Below, in pieces: positions 24,004 through 36,900 of a stretch of DNA of 64,000 nucleotides. Source of the stretch: Caenorhabditis elegans (Eukaryota > Nematoda > Chromadorea > Rhabditida > Rhabditidae). A program made the translations under genes and the position numbers. The stretch is taken from positions 13,702,001 through 13,766,000 of the forward strand of contig NC_003284.9 in the NCBI RefSeq assembly GCF_000002985.6, read 5' to 3'. Every line of letters starts with the position of its first letter. Position 1 is the stretch's first letter. A model generated the notes under the pieces. The model was not told the DNA's origin. It was given only the letters and a program-made list of their open reading frames with translations, and searched no databases.

Positions 24004-25297
24004 ATTTATCATAAATATTTTGTGACTAGAAATTGTGTGAATAATGTAAATTCGGGTCATCGTTTTTTTTTAATTGTATAAATTTAATTAATGAATATAT
24101 ATTTTTTTAATTTCTTATTCTGCATATTTTATATAAAAAGTGTTCTATTATTTGTTGGATTGTTGTTTTTAGGGCTATTAAATAGGGCATTTTCTCAATT
24201 TTTATATCATAGAGCGCGTATATGGATTTGTTTTTTTTTTTGTTGAAAAAAAAGAAAAACTAAAGCTGTTCTTTAAAATAATTTAAATAGGTATGTATGT
24301 ATTTGAATATGTGGTTGAATAAAAGCAACAAATACGTGGTTTTGTAGCAATTTTCAGAAAATAGCTAAGCCAGAATACTTCCGTTGTTACATCTTGTCCT
24401 ATAATCATTTTCAAACAAATTGTTCAGTTTTGTGGGTTCGGTTAAAAGATATAACATGATAAGGTTTCGATCTGATATGATCGGAACACGTTTTCTGTTT
24501 TCACTTTTTCAATCACAGACGACTATGTCTGCCATCCTCTTGTCTTACTCTAACATCATTTGAAAAATCTTAAATTGATTAGGTTTTTTGTGGAATTTTA
24601 AAGATAGCTTAGTATTGAAATTTTTTTGAATGTTACAATTGGAGTGGCATGGATTCATTGAGATGGGTTCCACCGCAAAAATAATGTTTATACCTACTTC
24701 AAATTTTTTGGGGATATTCTTTAAAACTTCTAAAAAGGGAAACGAGCAGTCGAAAAATAAGAAAAAATGCAAAAAATTATAGTTTTGTTTCTAAAAAATT
24801 GAAATGTATTTGATATCAAATTTGATAAATATGCTATTATAATGAGTTTTACCGGCATTTCGAAGTTTTCCTTCCTTGAATTTAGTTACTTTCCAAATTT
24901 ACATCATAAATCTCTTTCTTATAAAATAAAAATTCATCTCTACACAAAACAATGTTCAAAAGAGCATCAAAAAGAGCACTTTGTTCGTGAGATGTGAAGA
25001 GAAAGGGTCAACACATGTTATTTATCACCGTAAGTCCGTTGAGGGGCCGCCACTATACGGGTTGAAAAGACGAGAGATACACCCCGCAAAAGAGACCCAG
25101 AGAGTGCGATGGAGCGCGTTTGCATTTCTTACTCAGTGTTCACCCGTTCTATCGATTCCATCGACAGTATTTTTAAACTCCACAGGGTTATTAATTACTA
25201 AAAATGTGTTATTTGAGAATTTATTGATTTTGAATTTTTCTCAATTTTTTTTGTTAAAAATTTATCGAATATGTTCACCGAATACAGTATTTTTTCA
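24004..25297. other. Intergenic region upstream of pix-1
   Basis: AT-rich sequence with no exon chain. The part from about 24960 to 25200 is less AT-rich and lies just 5' of the first pix-1 coding exon, so it may hold promoter or 5' UTR sequence. That is inference from position only. Confidence 0.4.
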
Positions 25298-25301
25298 GAA
25301 A

Positions 25302-28300
25302 ATGGAACCTGGTTCGGGTTCTCCGTTATCGGCTCGAGCGAAATTTCAATTCGAAGGTTCAAATAACGATGAGGTGAGGTTTTGTTTCCCACACATTCAA
25401 ACTTGTGAAATTTTTTTTTAATTTAAAAAATAGTACATACTTAAATTACTTTTTGACAAAAGTATCATTCCACGAATTTTCAGCTAAGTTTCGACAAGGA
25501 TGACATCATCACAATAACACAGCAGCAAGAAGGCGGATGGTGGGAAGGAACACATGAAGGAGTGACCGGATGGTTTCCGTGTGCCTATGTAACTCTCATC
25601 ACAGAAAAAGGTAACTTGAATCGGAAAATTCGAGCTAATACCCACAAATTGCAGACAAACTCCAGCGATCTCGATCCGTCCCAAATGCAACTGCAAAAGG
25701 TATATCTCATGAAGATTTACTCGTTGAGACAATTCAAATTTAAAAATTCAGAAGTGGTATCCGTCGGAGCTCAACCAGATTATCGAGACCTTGTGCTCAA
25801 AAGTTATATTGAATCGGAAAAGGAGTACATGCAAAGCTTGCTCAAAACGTTGCAATCTCTATTGATTCCAATTGGGGCATCTAAAATGTGAGTTTTAAAA
25901 TGTTTTTTTTAACTTTCAAAATGTGAATTTAATTCATTGCGGATTTTTCTTATTGCTTTTTTTGTTGATCAATCCAGATTCTAAAAATTGATAACTTGAA
26001 ATTTGGAATGATGGGCACCTCTGCGCTATGAAAAAAAGTATCTTAAAAAGTGGGGCGAGTAGCTCACTGTTTCAAAATACAGTCACAGGTCCCATTTTTC
26101 AAAAAAAAATTGAGTCTAGCTAAAGCTTTAAAAAAGTATACCTAAATTATTACCTAAATTATTCATATTTATTTACAATTTACTTTGAGATTTACATTGA
26201 GAAAAACATCAAGTTCCATTGCATTTCCGGTGGATTTTCATTTTTGGGTACGACAATAATACATTTTTGACAATTTTCAGCTTGACGGCTCCAGAATACT
26301 GTACGTTGGTTGGGAATTTCGAAGTAATTTACACTCTGAAACGTGATCTTTTTGAACAACTGGAGCGTGAGCAAAAGTGAGTTTTAATTTCTCCAACCTT
26401 CTTCAACTTTCTTATTTCAGTGAGGAGCTTCCAAAAATGAGAGTCGGTGGAATGTTCATGAATGCTGCTCTTGAGCTCAGAACGGCACTAATGAGTTATG
26501 CTGACAATCATCCAGACGCTGTCGAAGTTCTCAAGAAGAAACAGTAAGTTTTGACAGAGCTAGAGAATGTATCGAATGTATTGTTTCGCGTTTTCAGGAA
26601 GGAGTTGGAAAAGGTGGTAAAGTCGCAGGATCGGGAGTACAAGGAATTGGTGTTAGGACTCAGTGAGCCACTCCGGCACGTCGAGAGGTACTACAACTTG
26701 CTCCAGGAGCTTGAGCGAATTGTTCCGGTGAGTATTTGAATCTAAATGAGAAAAAAAAACATAGGTCAATCGATTCATTAAACTCTGGAATTTTTTTTCA
26801 TAGAGAAAGCACAGTTGTTTAATTAAAATACATCATTTTTGTGAAAATTTTATTATGATAATTTTTTTATGTTAAATTATCAAGTCTACTCATGTGAACA
26901 AACGTTGTTAATGCATAATAATTTTTATATCATTTTGAGTCAATGAGATCATCATCAAAAAAATTTTCAGGCGAATCATCCGGACCGTGGAGATTTACAA
27001 CGTGGATCGGCAGTTTTTCGGGAAACAAAGGTGCGTTGTTTTAAAAATATTAGAAACACAAATCTAACTGACTCACAAGAATTAGGATCAACAAGTTTTA
27101 AAATCAAACTATTTTTAGGATTTGTGTGAAACCCTTCGTAAGCAGAAAGAAGCCCAACTCGACTTCTTGTTTGTGTCAAAAGTGGACAAGGTGGTTTCAG
27201 CGTCAGAACGAGGATCTATTCTCTATGTGGGTGTTGCAAATGTGGAATACAAGAAAGCGGATGCAGTGGATCGGTGAGTTGCCGAAAATTTTACCTGTTC
27301 AAATTTAGAAGTGATTTCAGATTCGTGGCATTGTTCACTAAATACATTATGTTTTTCGAAGTCACCAAGGATATGACATACGACATTAAGGAGAAGTTTA
27401 CAGTGTCCGGTTTTATTGTTCGGAAAAAGGAAGCTACTGAAATTTCATTTGGTAAAATATTCGGATAAAAAATTAAAATTAAAAAAAAAAACAAATTAGT
27501 AACCCAAGTTTTTCTAGATCGCCCCAACACTGGAGAATTCACTCTAACGATGGTTTCAACCGGGGGTGAGGTGGAGAGATTCCTTGTTGCTTTGGCGAAA
27601 GCTGAAAACGTGGCAATCATCACTCCGACGACAACTATCTTGAGGAGACCTTCCAAAAATGCTAACGATACAATGAATCAATCACAGACTCAAGGAGCAG
27701 AGACTCCTCTGGTCGCAAAACCCCCACTTCATCCCCCAGGAAACTCGGATCAACAGTATAGTATGATGAACAAAAGAAAAAGCTCGAAGAAGTGAGTGTT
27801 TTCATGTTAACCGTGTAAAATTGGAATGAACAGACAATTATCAAAAATGTCTTCGCAACGTTTAACCCTCAATTATTTTCGATTAAGTTATATTTCTTTT
27901 CGCCGCCCGGTTAGCTCAGTCGGTAGAGCACCAGACTCTTAATCTGGTTCTCGCGGGTTCGAGCCCCGCATTGGGCTTAGTTTTTTGTTCGTTGCGATTG
28001 GTTTTCCTATTACAAGTATTTAAAGAAATTCCATGATTTGCCAAATTTTGAGATTAAATTCGTGATACCAGTTTGTATTATTCTCAAAACTTCAAAAGTA
28101 GTACCAAAACGGAAAAAAATTAAAAAAAATTTTTTTTGAATATTAAACACTGTATTGAAAAAAAACAGCGTGGCGTTTATGCACAGATTTAAAAAAACAT
28201 AATTTTTGAAATCTGTTCAAACACGCTACGCAGTTTTTTCTCAGTGAAAGTGTACATACCACATACCGAGACGAACAAGTGGCGTCAATCACATTACTGT

Positions 28301-31300
28301 CCTTGAAAAACGTGACATATTTCTATTTGAAAGGTCGCACCACATCTACTTTTGCCGCCCGGTTAGCTCAGTCGGTAGAGCACCAGACTCTTAATCTGGT
28401 TGTCGCGGGTTCGAGCCCCGCATTGGGCTTACGCTTTTGTCTATCTCAAATGATCATTAAAAAAACTTTACTATAAAATTTACTCACTTTTCTAAATTGG
28501 GGTGCGAAGTTTCTAGGTGGAATATTTTTTCAACATTAAAGGAATTTTCTTATTAAATCCTATACACTTTTTGAAAGTATCGCTATTCAATTAATTTTCA
28601 ATGTCGCGAGAAATCAATTTTGCCGGTTTGTTTATTTTAACAGTGTTGGCAACGACCGACGACCTAACAAATTTCAACACACTATTACACTAAAAAGTGC
28701 GAGACACTTCCTGACAGCCACAAAGTGCGCCTGACATTTTCACTTTTTAAATTACACGCGCCTCGGTTCCTATCGCCGCCCGGTTAGCTCAGTCGGTAGA
28801 GCACCAGACTCTTAATCTGGTTGTCGCGGGTTCGAGCCCCGCATTGGGCTTACCTTTTTTTGCATTTGTCCTCTAGACAAATGTATGCAAAAAGATATTG
28901 CAAATACGATTTTGATGGGATGGGATAGAGTATGAAGCGAAAAATTTGATGTAAATTACTACTTAGATTAATTGGTATTTATGTATTAGATGGACAAATC
29001 TCTTCTCACCAAAAATCTCTATGTTTTTCGATCCCTCGATTTTGGATAACAAGACTTGGCAACATTAACGCTCACCAATTTAGGCAACACAAGAAATTGT
29101 GTGTTCTTCACGGATCAAAACACGAAGACTTTCTAACTGTCGCATGTGAAATTTCGGACTCAATAGATCACGAAGAATAGTTCGTAACAGATACAATGGC
29201 TATTGAGATAGGAGAAATTAGGGTGAAAAGTTTTTTGTGTGGACAATATAAAAAATAATGATAAAAAACAAATAAAACATGGAACGAGACCTAAATTTTG
29301 AAATTTTCAGCTTTGATGACAGTTTAAACTTGGGAAATATGAAGTTCGATCATGAACTCGGAATGGTGCTCCCTGAAGGATTTGAGCTGCCAACAAGCAG
29401 TCGCAATTCAAGGAATACTGCAGGTAGGAGATATTTTGTTATTTATTGTTTTCTCTGTCGTGATTATGATTATCAACTAACAAAAATCTTTTTCAGATAA
29501 CCTGCAATTCTCCCAGTTCCCATCGTTTTTCCTAAGCGGGAACGCCGGCAAACGAGGTGATCGTAACATTCGACTTCGAAAAGACGCGGCTCGTGATGAG
29601 GAGATTGAGTTTGAGACACTTCGAATTTTGGAAGGATACTGTGTGGAAACTGGTGGCGGACAGTCGGACTTCCATGCAAATGAAAGTTATCAACAACCAC
29701 ATTTGATTGTTGCAGAAGATGAGAAGATTCTGATGGAGGAGATGATTGGAGATGAAGTTGTTTTGCAAGAGAAGTAAGTTTTTTTTTGAACGATGAGACC
29801 TTAGAAGAGTCCAGTTCAGTTTTTCTAGGGTCAAGATTGTACACAATTTGTAAAAAAATTTAACCTTTTCGTTTCCTCTTCTCTTGCTGAATCATAGATA
29901 TTAGGGTGGCGTATATGAAAAAATTGGGTGGGAAAATAACGGACGAATAGGAAAATCGATAATTGATTGATAAGAAAAACTAACTTCAGCAAACCTGAAA
30001 TATCTAGAAACTTTGCAAAATTGGAATCCCCCCCCCCCCCCAAATTGATGTTTTTTTAGTAAAGAAGTTGATTTTTCTAAGGTTCTTTTAAAATTTCTGT
30101 TTTTTTTTTTCAAATATGTCCAGTGTTGATTCCCAAGTAGAGTAATTTGGGCACGTGGCTCAGCTTTGAACAATTTTTTAGTTCTCAATTCAAAACCGGC
30201 CAAAACGTTTTCCACTGTGTATTTAAAACTGAATGAGTTCTCAACTGATTTCGCATGGTTAAGAACGTGCTGACGTCACATTTTTAGCAACAAAAATCCC
30301 CCATATTTTGTAGATCAAACCGTAATCGGACAGCCTTGCACAACGTGCCAATAGTGATATTCCTAACAAGGCCCTTCATTTCGAAGCCAAAAAGAGATCA
30401 AACATTTACTTTCTGTAAAAATATAATTTTTGATCACCAGTAAATAATGATTGTTTTCATCTAGTCATGTTTGCTTCTTCTTTTTCTTCTTTTGTCTGTT
30501 TTGCATATCGTCCATTTTCAGTTATTATTTTTCGTACTGCTTTTAAAGAAAAGTAATAAGCTGACAAGGAAAAACAAGTATCCCCAAAGATAACAAGATG
30601 AAGAGGGGATAATTTTTGTAGAGACAATTTTTTGTAGTTTCCTTGTTTACTGATATTATTTGGTATTATAGTATTATAGCCGTTCATCGGAAATTGTTGT
30701 CTGATGAAAAACAGGACGTGAGTTGTTTTTTAGATAACTTTCAGTAGGATAGCTTGTTTTGTCATGTTTTCGACCTTTTTCGACCTTTAAGTGAAAACCA
30801 TAACAATCTTTATTTCAAATTTCCCTTCACAAGTGTGTAATTTAAATAAATTTATAAGCTATTCTTCAACGAACATAAAAAGATTCGTGCATTTAGAAAA
30901 CATTTCAAATTTATCTTTAAAACTTTATGTACATCGAACTTAGTTAGACATCGTCTATAAATCTGTCATTTTCATTCGTCGTACTCCTTGAGCACATCGG
31001 ATGTATTTAGTTTGAACTTGAATAAGTGACCAGTATTTCCCAATGGTCAATTCGCTCTTGCTCCAACGACAATATCTATTCCTCCGACTTGCTCTCTCTT
31101 CGTCTATCTAGATTTCCGTTTCATTGCTCATTTGTCACCTCTTCTTTTTTTTTCAGAAGTATTGTGGATGCTGTGTACGCCATCAAAGATCAACTTTCGT
31201 TCCTTCAGACCGAATTTCAAAAACTAGCAAAAGTGAGTGAAAAATTCTTCTCTTCTGGTCTGTCACATCTAGCACCAATAATTTCATTTTTCCAGGTTGT

Positions 31301-31421
31301 TGAATCCGAACAAAAAGCACGCCGTCGTCTGGAGCACAATTTGCCAAAAATGTCTGGGGTGATCTCGCCAGATGGGAGTTCCAGTACTCCAAGAAAGGAG
31401 ATCAACTCGTTTGACTTGTAA
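25302..31421 (+). CDS. pix-1: PIX-1, Rac/Cdc42 guanine nucleotide exchange factor
   Basis: Fifteen exons, all phase-consistent, give 646 residues. They are 25302-25373, 25484-25610, 25655-25699, 25752-25887, 26281-26376, 26421-26543, 26598-26727, 26971-27030, 27119-27273, 27321-27451, 27518-27791, 29311-29423, 29497-29773, 31157-31232 and 31296-31421. Residues about 10-62 are an SH3 domain ([27 protein letters not shown]) that in the family binds PAK. About 92-265 is a DH (RhoGEF) domain, about 285-400 a PH domain. Residues 580-620 form the C-terminal coiled coil of beta-PIX proteins ([23 protein letters not shown]). The GIT-binding region should lie between PH and coiled coil. The family activates Rac/Cdc42 at adhesions in a GIT-PIX-PAK complex. 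The start follows a TTTTTTCAG acceptor ending at 25298. Intron 11 holds three tRNA genes and opens with an in-frame TGA straddling the 5' splice site. Intron 13 holds a transposon relic and a poly-C run. Confidence 0.93.
27905..27977 (+). tRNA. tRNA-Lys(CUU), in pix-1 intron 11
   Basis: A 73-nt cloverleaf as in the other copies, with one change in the variable loop (TTCTC in place of TTGTC). Anticodon is CUU and a T-run terminator follows. It lies 113 nt after the pix-1 5' splice site, on the same strand. Confidence 0.95.
28357..28429 (+). tRNA. tRNA-Lys(CUU), in pix-1 intron 11
   Basis: A consensus 73-nt copy with intact stems, CUU anticodon and T-loop TTCGAGC. It has the shared 'GCC' just upstream of position 1 and a short T-run downstream. 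Confidence 0.95.
28778..28850 (+). tRNA. tRNA-Lys(CUU), in pix-1 intron 11
   Basis: A consensus 73-nt copy identical to the one at 28357-28429, ending just before a run of seven T. It is the third tRNA in the same 1.5-kb intron. Confidence 0.95.
30028..30041. repeat. Poly-C run, 14 nt, in pix-1 intron 13
   Basis: Fourteen consecutive C on the plus strand (G on the minus strand). It is one of four such runs in the window. Confidence 0.9.
30149..30350. mobile_element. MITE-like repeat family 2, copy A (pix-1 intron 13)
   Basis: It shares AACGTGCTGACGTCACAT and the later GATCAAACCGTAATCGG-type block with 56092-56265, in the same orientation. The edges read GGCACGTGGC and AACGTGCC, a short imperfect inverted pair. 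It is non-coding, presumably a non-autonomous transposon copy. Confidence 0.65.
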
Positions 31422-32595
31422 ACTAGTTGAAAGCGTTTTCTCGAATGAGTGAGAGCGCTAGAAATTACAAAAAAGTCATTGCAATTAACCTGTTGGTGCG
31501 GTGCTAAAAAGCATTTTCAACACCTAATTATCAATTAGTTTAAAGTTTGATTCTAGTAACGTTCATTTAAAACTTTGTTTTCTTTGTTTTCTTAAGTTCA
31601 TCGTCAAAGTTATGCCAGTAGAATGATCGAAAGCGTTGAAATATTATCATTAAATGGTTGACTTTTGTGATTATTGACTTAACTTTTTATACTCAATCAA
31701 ATCAGTAAATATAAAAAAGGACAGTCCAAATTATCCTTGGAAGTACGGGAAGCTTGACTGAAACCAAAAAAAAAACAATTTTCGCATATTTTTTTTTTGA
31801 ATTTTCAAGTTAGCTGGTTTGTCATTTAAATTTTTAATTTGAACATCGGAAGCCATGCAAATGTTTATGTCAGGCTAAAAAGACTGAAAAATTGAAAATT
31901 GCCAAAAGTAGCTTCACTAGGAAAATCTGTTTTTGTTGTTTTTTCAAGCTAATATCCTCACAGAACTCATCTAGAGACTTGATTTTTTTTATTTACCAGA
32001 TGGACTAAAAATCAAATGTCCAATTACAAGTTTATATTTTCCTACTTAATTCTATTTAATTTAATTATTTGAACCCATATCAAACATTATTTCCTTCTCC
32101 GTCTTCCTTTCGCACTCCCAGAAAATACCAACAACCACGACCTCTTCCTTCTCGACTTTATTACTCCTCTATTTCTCCAACTTTTCTCGACCTATGTGCC
32201 TTGACTCGACCACCTCTTTCGTGTTTTTTTTTTCACAAATCAATGTTGTTTTTTGCCTGATTTCCGATTTCTTAGCATTTATATATTTTTCCAAAACAGA
32301 AATCGTTTGGTGTTGTGTAACTTTCACACTTTCTTTGTATTTTGTTTCTCACTTTTTTCTCTATTTCTTATTTTACATTTTTCTGAATAAAACAATATTT
32401 AATTATATATTTAAGGCAAGTTAGTCTTTAAGAACCTTTTTTTGTTAGAAGCAAGGCGAAAATTCTAGTTTTTGAGTCTTTTTTGAACTGATATGATCAG
32501 CATTCAAAAGTTGCCTAGGCTTTGCTGAAAGCTTGACTTATGTCAAAAAAAAATCAAAGCTGTATCAAATTTCTATATTTTTTCAATGTTAAAAT
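31422..32595 (+). other. Probable pix-1 3' UTR and downstream spacer
   Basis: No new gene is seen. A pyrimidine-rich part (32080-32260) contains a CACTCCCAG acceptor-like site, and an AATAAA lies at 32386-32391, so the transcript may extend this far or use a spliced 3' UTR exon. Confidence 0.4.
32386..32391 (+). other. Poly(A) signal, possible distal pix-1 end
   Basis: AATAAA about 965 nt after the pix-1 stop. It is the best signal before the transposon cluster, but assignment to pix-1 is inferred. Confidence 0.35.
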
Positions 32596-33350
32596 TAGGG
32601 CTCCCATGAGGTGGCCGCAACGGCGCATCCGCTGGTCTCAGCGATCGCCGCGCAAGCTACTCATTTCACGCCAAGCTGCGAAACACCGAACGTGTCGGCT
32701 GCTCCAAATAACTAGGTTTGCACCAGGGGTGTGCGGCAAATGGAAAAAATTGCCGAGCTCGGCAAATCGGCAATTGCTGGTTTTTCAAAATTTGCCGAGC
32801 TCGGCAAATTCGGCAAATCTCTTTTTTCAATATTTGCCGAGCACGGCAAATTCTGCAAATTTGCCGTGCTTAACAAACTCGGAAAATTTTGATAATTTTT
32901 GATGTTTTTTGAAACTCCAAAACTACCGAATCCTTAACACACATCTGGTTTCTGAATTAGTTCCGTGTAGTATGTCTGCTTAAGCATAAAACTAACTCAA
33001 TTTTGTGTCATTTTACTAAATTTTTGGCGAAAAAATCAATAATTTTAGTGAAAATTGTACTGTAAAATTTTTGACGTGTGCGGCAAATTTCGAAATTTGC
33101 CGAGCTCGGCAAATTCGGCAAATCTACTTTTTTGAAATTTGCCGTGCTCGGCAAATCGGCAATTGCTGGTTTTTTTTAATTTGCCGAATTCGGCAAATCG
33201 GCAAATTTGCCGAGCTCGGCAAGTCGGCAATTTTCGGCAAATCGGCAAATTTGCCGCACACCCCTGGTTTGCACTTCATTGCACCCGCACAGCGGCGCGC
33301 AGCGTCGGCGTGGGGCCCGCATTTCGCGCCTCACTCAGCTGGGAGCCCTA
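32596..33350. mobile_element. MITE family 1 copy C, interrupted by a hAT-like insertion
   Basis: Edges TAGGGCTCCC and GGGAGCCCTA form a perfect 10-bp inverted pair with TA at each end. The left arm matches the reversed right arm of the 6047-6333 copy (TAGGGCTCC-TATGAGGT). After removing the 543-bp insertion and its 8-bp duplication, the element is about 204 bp. Confidence 0.85.
32724..33266. mobile_element. Non-autonomous hAT-like element with 8-bp target duplication
   Basis: The ends are inverted copies of CAGGGGTGTGCGGCAAAT (18 bp). GTTTGCAC occurs directly before (32716-32723) and after (33267-33274) the element, a perfect 8-bp target site duplication. CAGGG tips with 8-bp duplications are the hallmark of hAT transposons. 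Subterminal arrays of a GCCGAGCTCGGCAAAT-like palindromic unit fill both ends, and the middle is AT-rich with no transposase. Confidence 0.88.
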
Positions 33351-33963
33351 CTTAAAATATACATTTAAAAAATAGGGCACGAGTCACTAATAGAGTGCAT
33401 GTTTGTAAAACTTAAGCAAGTTTTTTAGGAAAACAATAATTAACTATTGTCAGATTAAACACTCCAAATATTTTTTATATTTTCCAATGTTCAGTCACAA
33501 CGAAATTTTTATAATTTTCTGAAATTTTTGACGTTGTGAAAATTTCGAGCATTTCTTCAAATTTTCAAAATTTTCGAGAACAGAAACGTGATTGGTTAAA
33601 AGTTAGAATTTTTGATTGTTTTAGAAAACGTCTTGTTTGAAAATTTTTCCAATTTTTTCCAAGAAAAAAACATAGAGATCAAGATAAAAAAAAAACGTTG
33701 TGATCAAATAAAATAATTTTGTGACCCTATTAGTCGCTTATTTAGCATTTTCATTCCTCACATCAGCATCATCGTCAGGGTCATTTGTGAATAGAAAATG
33801 AATTCGACAATATACTCAATCATCCTTTTTGCTTGTCGCCGTTGTCTTTCTCGTCCGTCTATCGTCTACTTGCTTCCATGCATGTGTCTTTTTCTGTCAG
33901 TGCTTTGGAAGAATCTCCCATTCAGTCAGTTTGTCTTCGCCGGTATGTATGTTTCATTTAATT

Positions 33964-33981
33964 CCCCCCCCCCCCCCCCCC
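33964..33981. repeat. Poly-C run, 18 nt
   Basis: Eighteen consecutive C on plus; four-stranded G structures are possible on minus. Confidence 0.9.
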
Positions 33982-36900
33982 ACCTTCCTCTTTTTCCTTT
34001 TATAAAATGAGCGGAATTACCGAGACGAGTGTACTCAAACTTGGCCCATAAGTGGCTACAATTCGCAAAATATTTGGCATGTTTTCCTCAATGCGATTGT
34101 TGTAGAAGTGCAAGACTAAAGAACGGTCGGAATTCTTTTTTTATTTTCTTGAAAGTTTGCGGTGGTCTATATTTATTTTTATGGTGTTTATTGTATGGGA
34201 AACCATCAAACCAGCCCGATAAAGAAAAATGGAATAAGAAAAAAATTAGGTGAAAAACTTTTAGAATTCCCAACACTGGAAAAAAACATTGCTGAAAACA
34301 TTTAGGCAGTTTTTTGAATTTCAAAACTCAAACTTTGCTAAGTTGATGAACATTAACTATTTTTTTGAATTATATTTCTTAAATTCCAAGTGCAAAAGTT
34401 TTTGTAACCATTCAAAAACTATTGTAATCATTTTTAGCGAACAATTATCATAAAACTGCACTTTGTTTCATAATGTTACATTTGTATTGAATATTGTGTT
34501 GATTTAATCAATTTTTCGAAATTTTGTTAAAATTACTCTTTCATAGTTTCTTAAAATCTCGTTTATTCAATGGAAACACGCAAAGAAAAAAAACACGTTG
34601 AAAAATTTTAAAGGAGTTCTCATCACTATTGATGAAAACTTTCTTATCACTGACATTTCTGACGCAAAAATACAAAGATTTTATGCCAATTGAAAGAAGG
34701 CAGGTGTTTTTGAGTGAATGGCCCGCCACTGCAAATTAATGCACTCTCTTTGCAAAGTACAGTACTGTAAAAAAAAGTGCGCCTCTTGCACTTGATTTAA
34801 TCTTGCATGGTTTCTTACGTGTCCTTTTGCCTCTACCTCGCGTCTTACCCAAAGTGTGATGGATCGGTTAGATAATCATTTATCCACTGTGACGTCGTCT
34901 CGTTTTTCCCGTAATCCATATTTCATCTTCCAATCTCGAATTTTTCACTCCTGTCAACCCACACTGGTAGGTTACGGTTTTCAAATTGTTAAAAATTTAA
35001 CAAAAAAACGAAGAATCTTGCTGGCTAGTGTTATGTTTTATCCAGATCATAAATACTCAAAAATATTCAAAAATCGGTAATCATTATTATTGATAAAATA
35101 CATTTAAAATTAAGTTTTACCCACTTCTAAACTTTTGCATCTTAACAGGCAAACCACATTTTAAAAACAATTTGAACTCCCACAGCTTCTATCTTTTTCA
35201 ACTTTTCATAACTTTCATAACTTTCATAACTTCGTTAAATAATTTAAAAACTTAACTAGCACTAACACGGTTGCTCAGTTTTTTTCTTCTGAGAATATGA
35301 AAACTGCCTCTCTGAATAATATGTAATTATTAGAGCAAAATAACACATTTTGATTGTTTTCTTAGAAGTTTTAAAATTGTCTACCATTTGTATTTTTGAG
35401 TTATGAAAAACTTTGTTTAAAAAAAAAAATTTTTAACACTCACATGTATTTAAAAAGTTTTATTCATAATTTATTGTCCTTAACAATAATCCACAGCATT
35501 TGCTTTTGTCAAAATTAAACATTTTTGAGGTTGATTCTTTTATCCCCGATATTCTTTAGGCAAATTTCTGCCGTCATTTTTTCCTAAGTTAATATAGAAA
35601 AGCTTGCATAAACCCGCTGAAACTCTTCAGAAATTGTAAATGTATTTTGTAATGTAATTTTGTGGATTCTGCAATGAGAAGCTGAAGCTAAAGCTCAAAA
35701 ACTAAATGTTCAAGTTGGTTATGTTTTTATGTACAGCTTTATATACGTTTTGGAACATTTTTCAACTTTTATTATATCATTGTACATTTTTTTGAACAAA
35801 ATGTTGATCACAATTTTTTAAACTTCTGATCCAACTGATATTTTTTGAGCCAAAATTGGGAAACAGGTGGCACAAAAAAATCATGCATCTTATTATATTT
35901 CACATTTTGAAAATTTTTGAGCTCATCCATTTCTTGTTATTGCTTGACTAGCAACGGATTAAGCATAGCTCAACTAATTCGATTTTTAGCTTTCGAAGCA
36001 TTCTTCCTTATCCTATACATATGGATTTTGGTCTAGGCATTCATTTTGTAAGGCATCAGAACATCTTGTGATGTTTTATTTTCGACCCAAAGAACACCAT
36101 TCTTAGCGGTGATCATAATTAGAGCATTTCAAGAAATGTATGTTGTGTGAACTAGAAATTTGTTATTCATGAGCTCAATCTCCGGAAGAAATGGCAGGTT
36201 TTGAGTGGGAGGTCAGGTTCATTCTTCGTGGGTGTCCAGGCCTAATAGTAAGTTGAGATTTCTTCTGACATGTTTTTATTCAATTTTTCTCAATTTAAAT
36301 TGAGTTTGGGTGTTTTATATTAAACTAGATATGTTTCCCAGAAGAAACATCGGCAAGACACGTACAATTAAATAATAATACATTATTTTCATTTTCACCT
36401 TTCATTTGTCGTTAATTTTTGAAATTCAAATGTTTTTGAATTCGGAATATGTGTACATTTTCGAAAATAGCCAGACAGAATTAGTATTCACAAAAAATTC
36501 ACAAAAAGCCTATTAGCTATGTAGGATTTTGATTTTTTAAGCCAAAATATTTTTGCGGGAGCTGCTTTACACGCTTTTCACTCAAATTATATCATTTTAT
36601 AATTCAAAATGATATCAATTCGAACGAAATAATGCACTTACATAAGTCTTGTATGAATAAAAAGTTATACTGCTCTTAATATAATTAAAGACTTTTAGAG
36701 GCCTTTTCAAATTTTCACATTACAGATTGAGCACATGTTCACAAAGAAATAAGAAAAGGTAATATCAGAAAACTTTTTTCCTAACATACACACGGTGATG
36801 TCTGAGTAGAACAAGGTTTTTGAAGTTGTTATCTTTCTGAAGACAAACATATTTTCTCTGAATTTGTGGCATTGATTTAAAATATTTCATTGATGTATAT

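Noticed and set aside
32540-33375. Frames rich in RQICRARQ-type repeats on both strands
   Set aside because: They come from the palindromic subterminal array of the hAT-like element and carry no coding signal.
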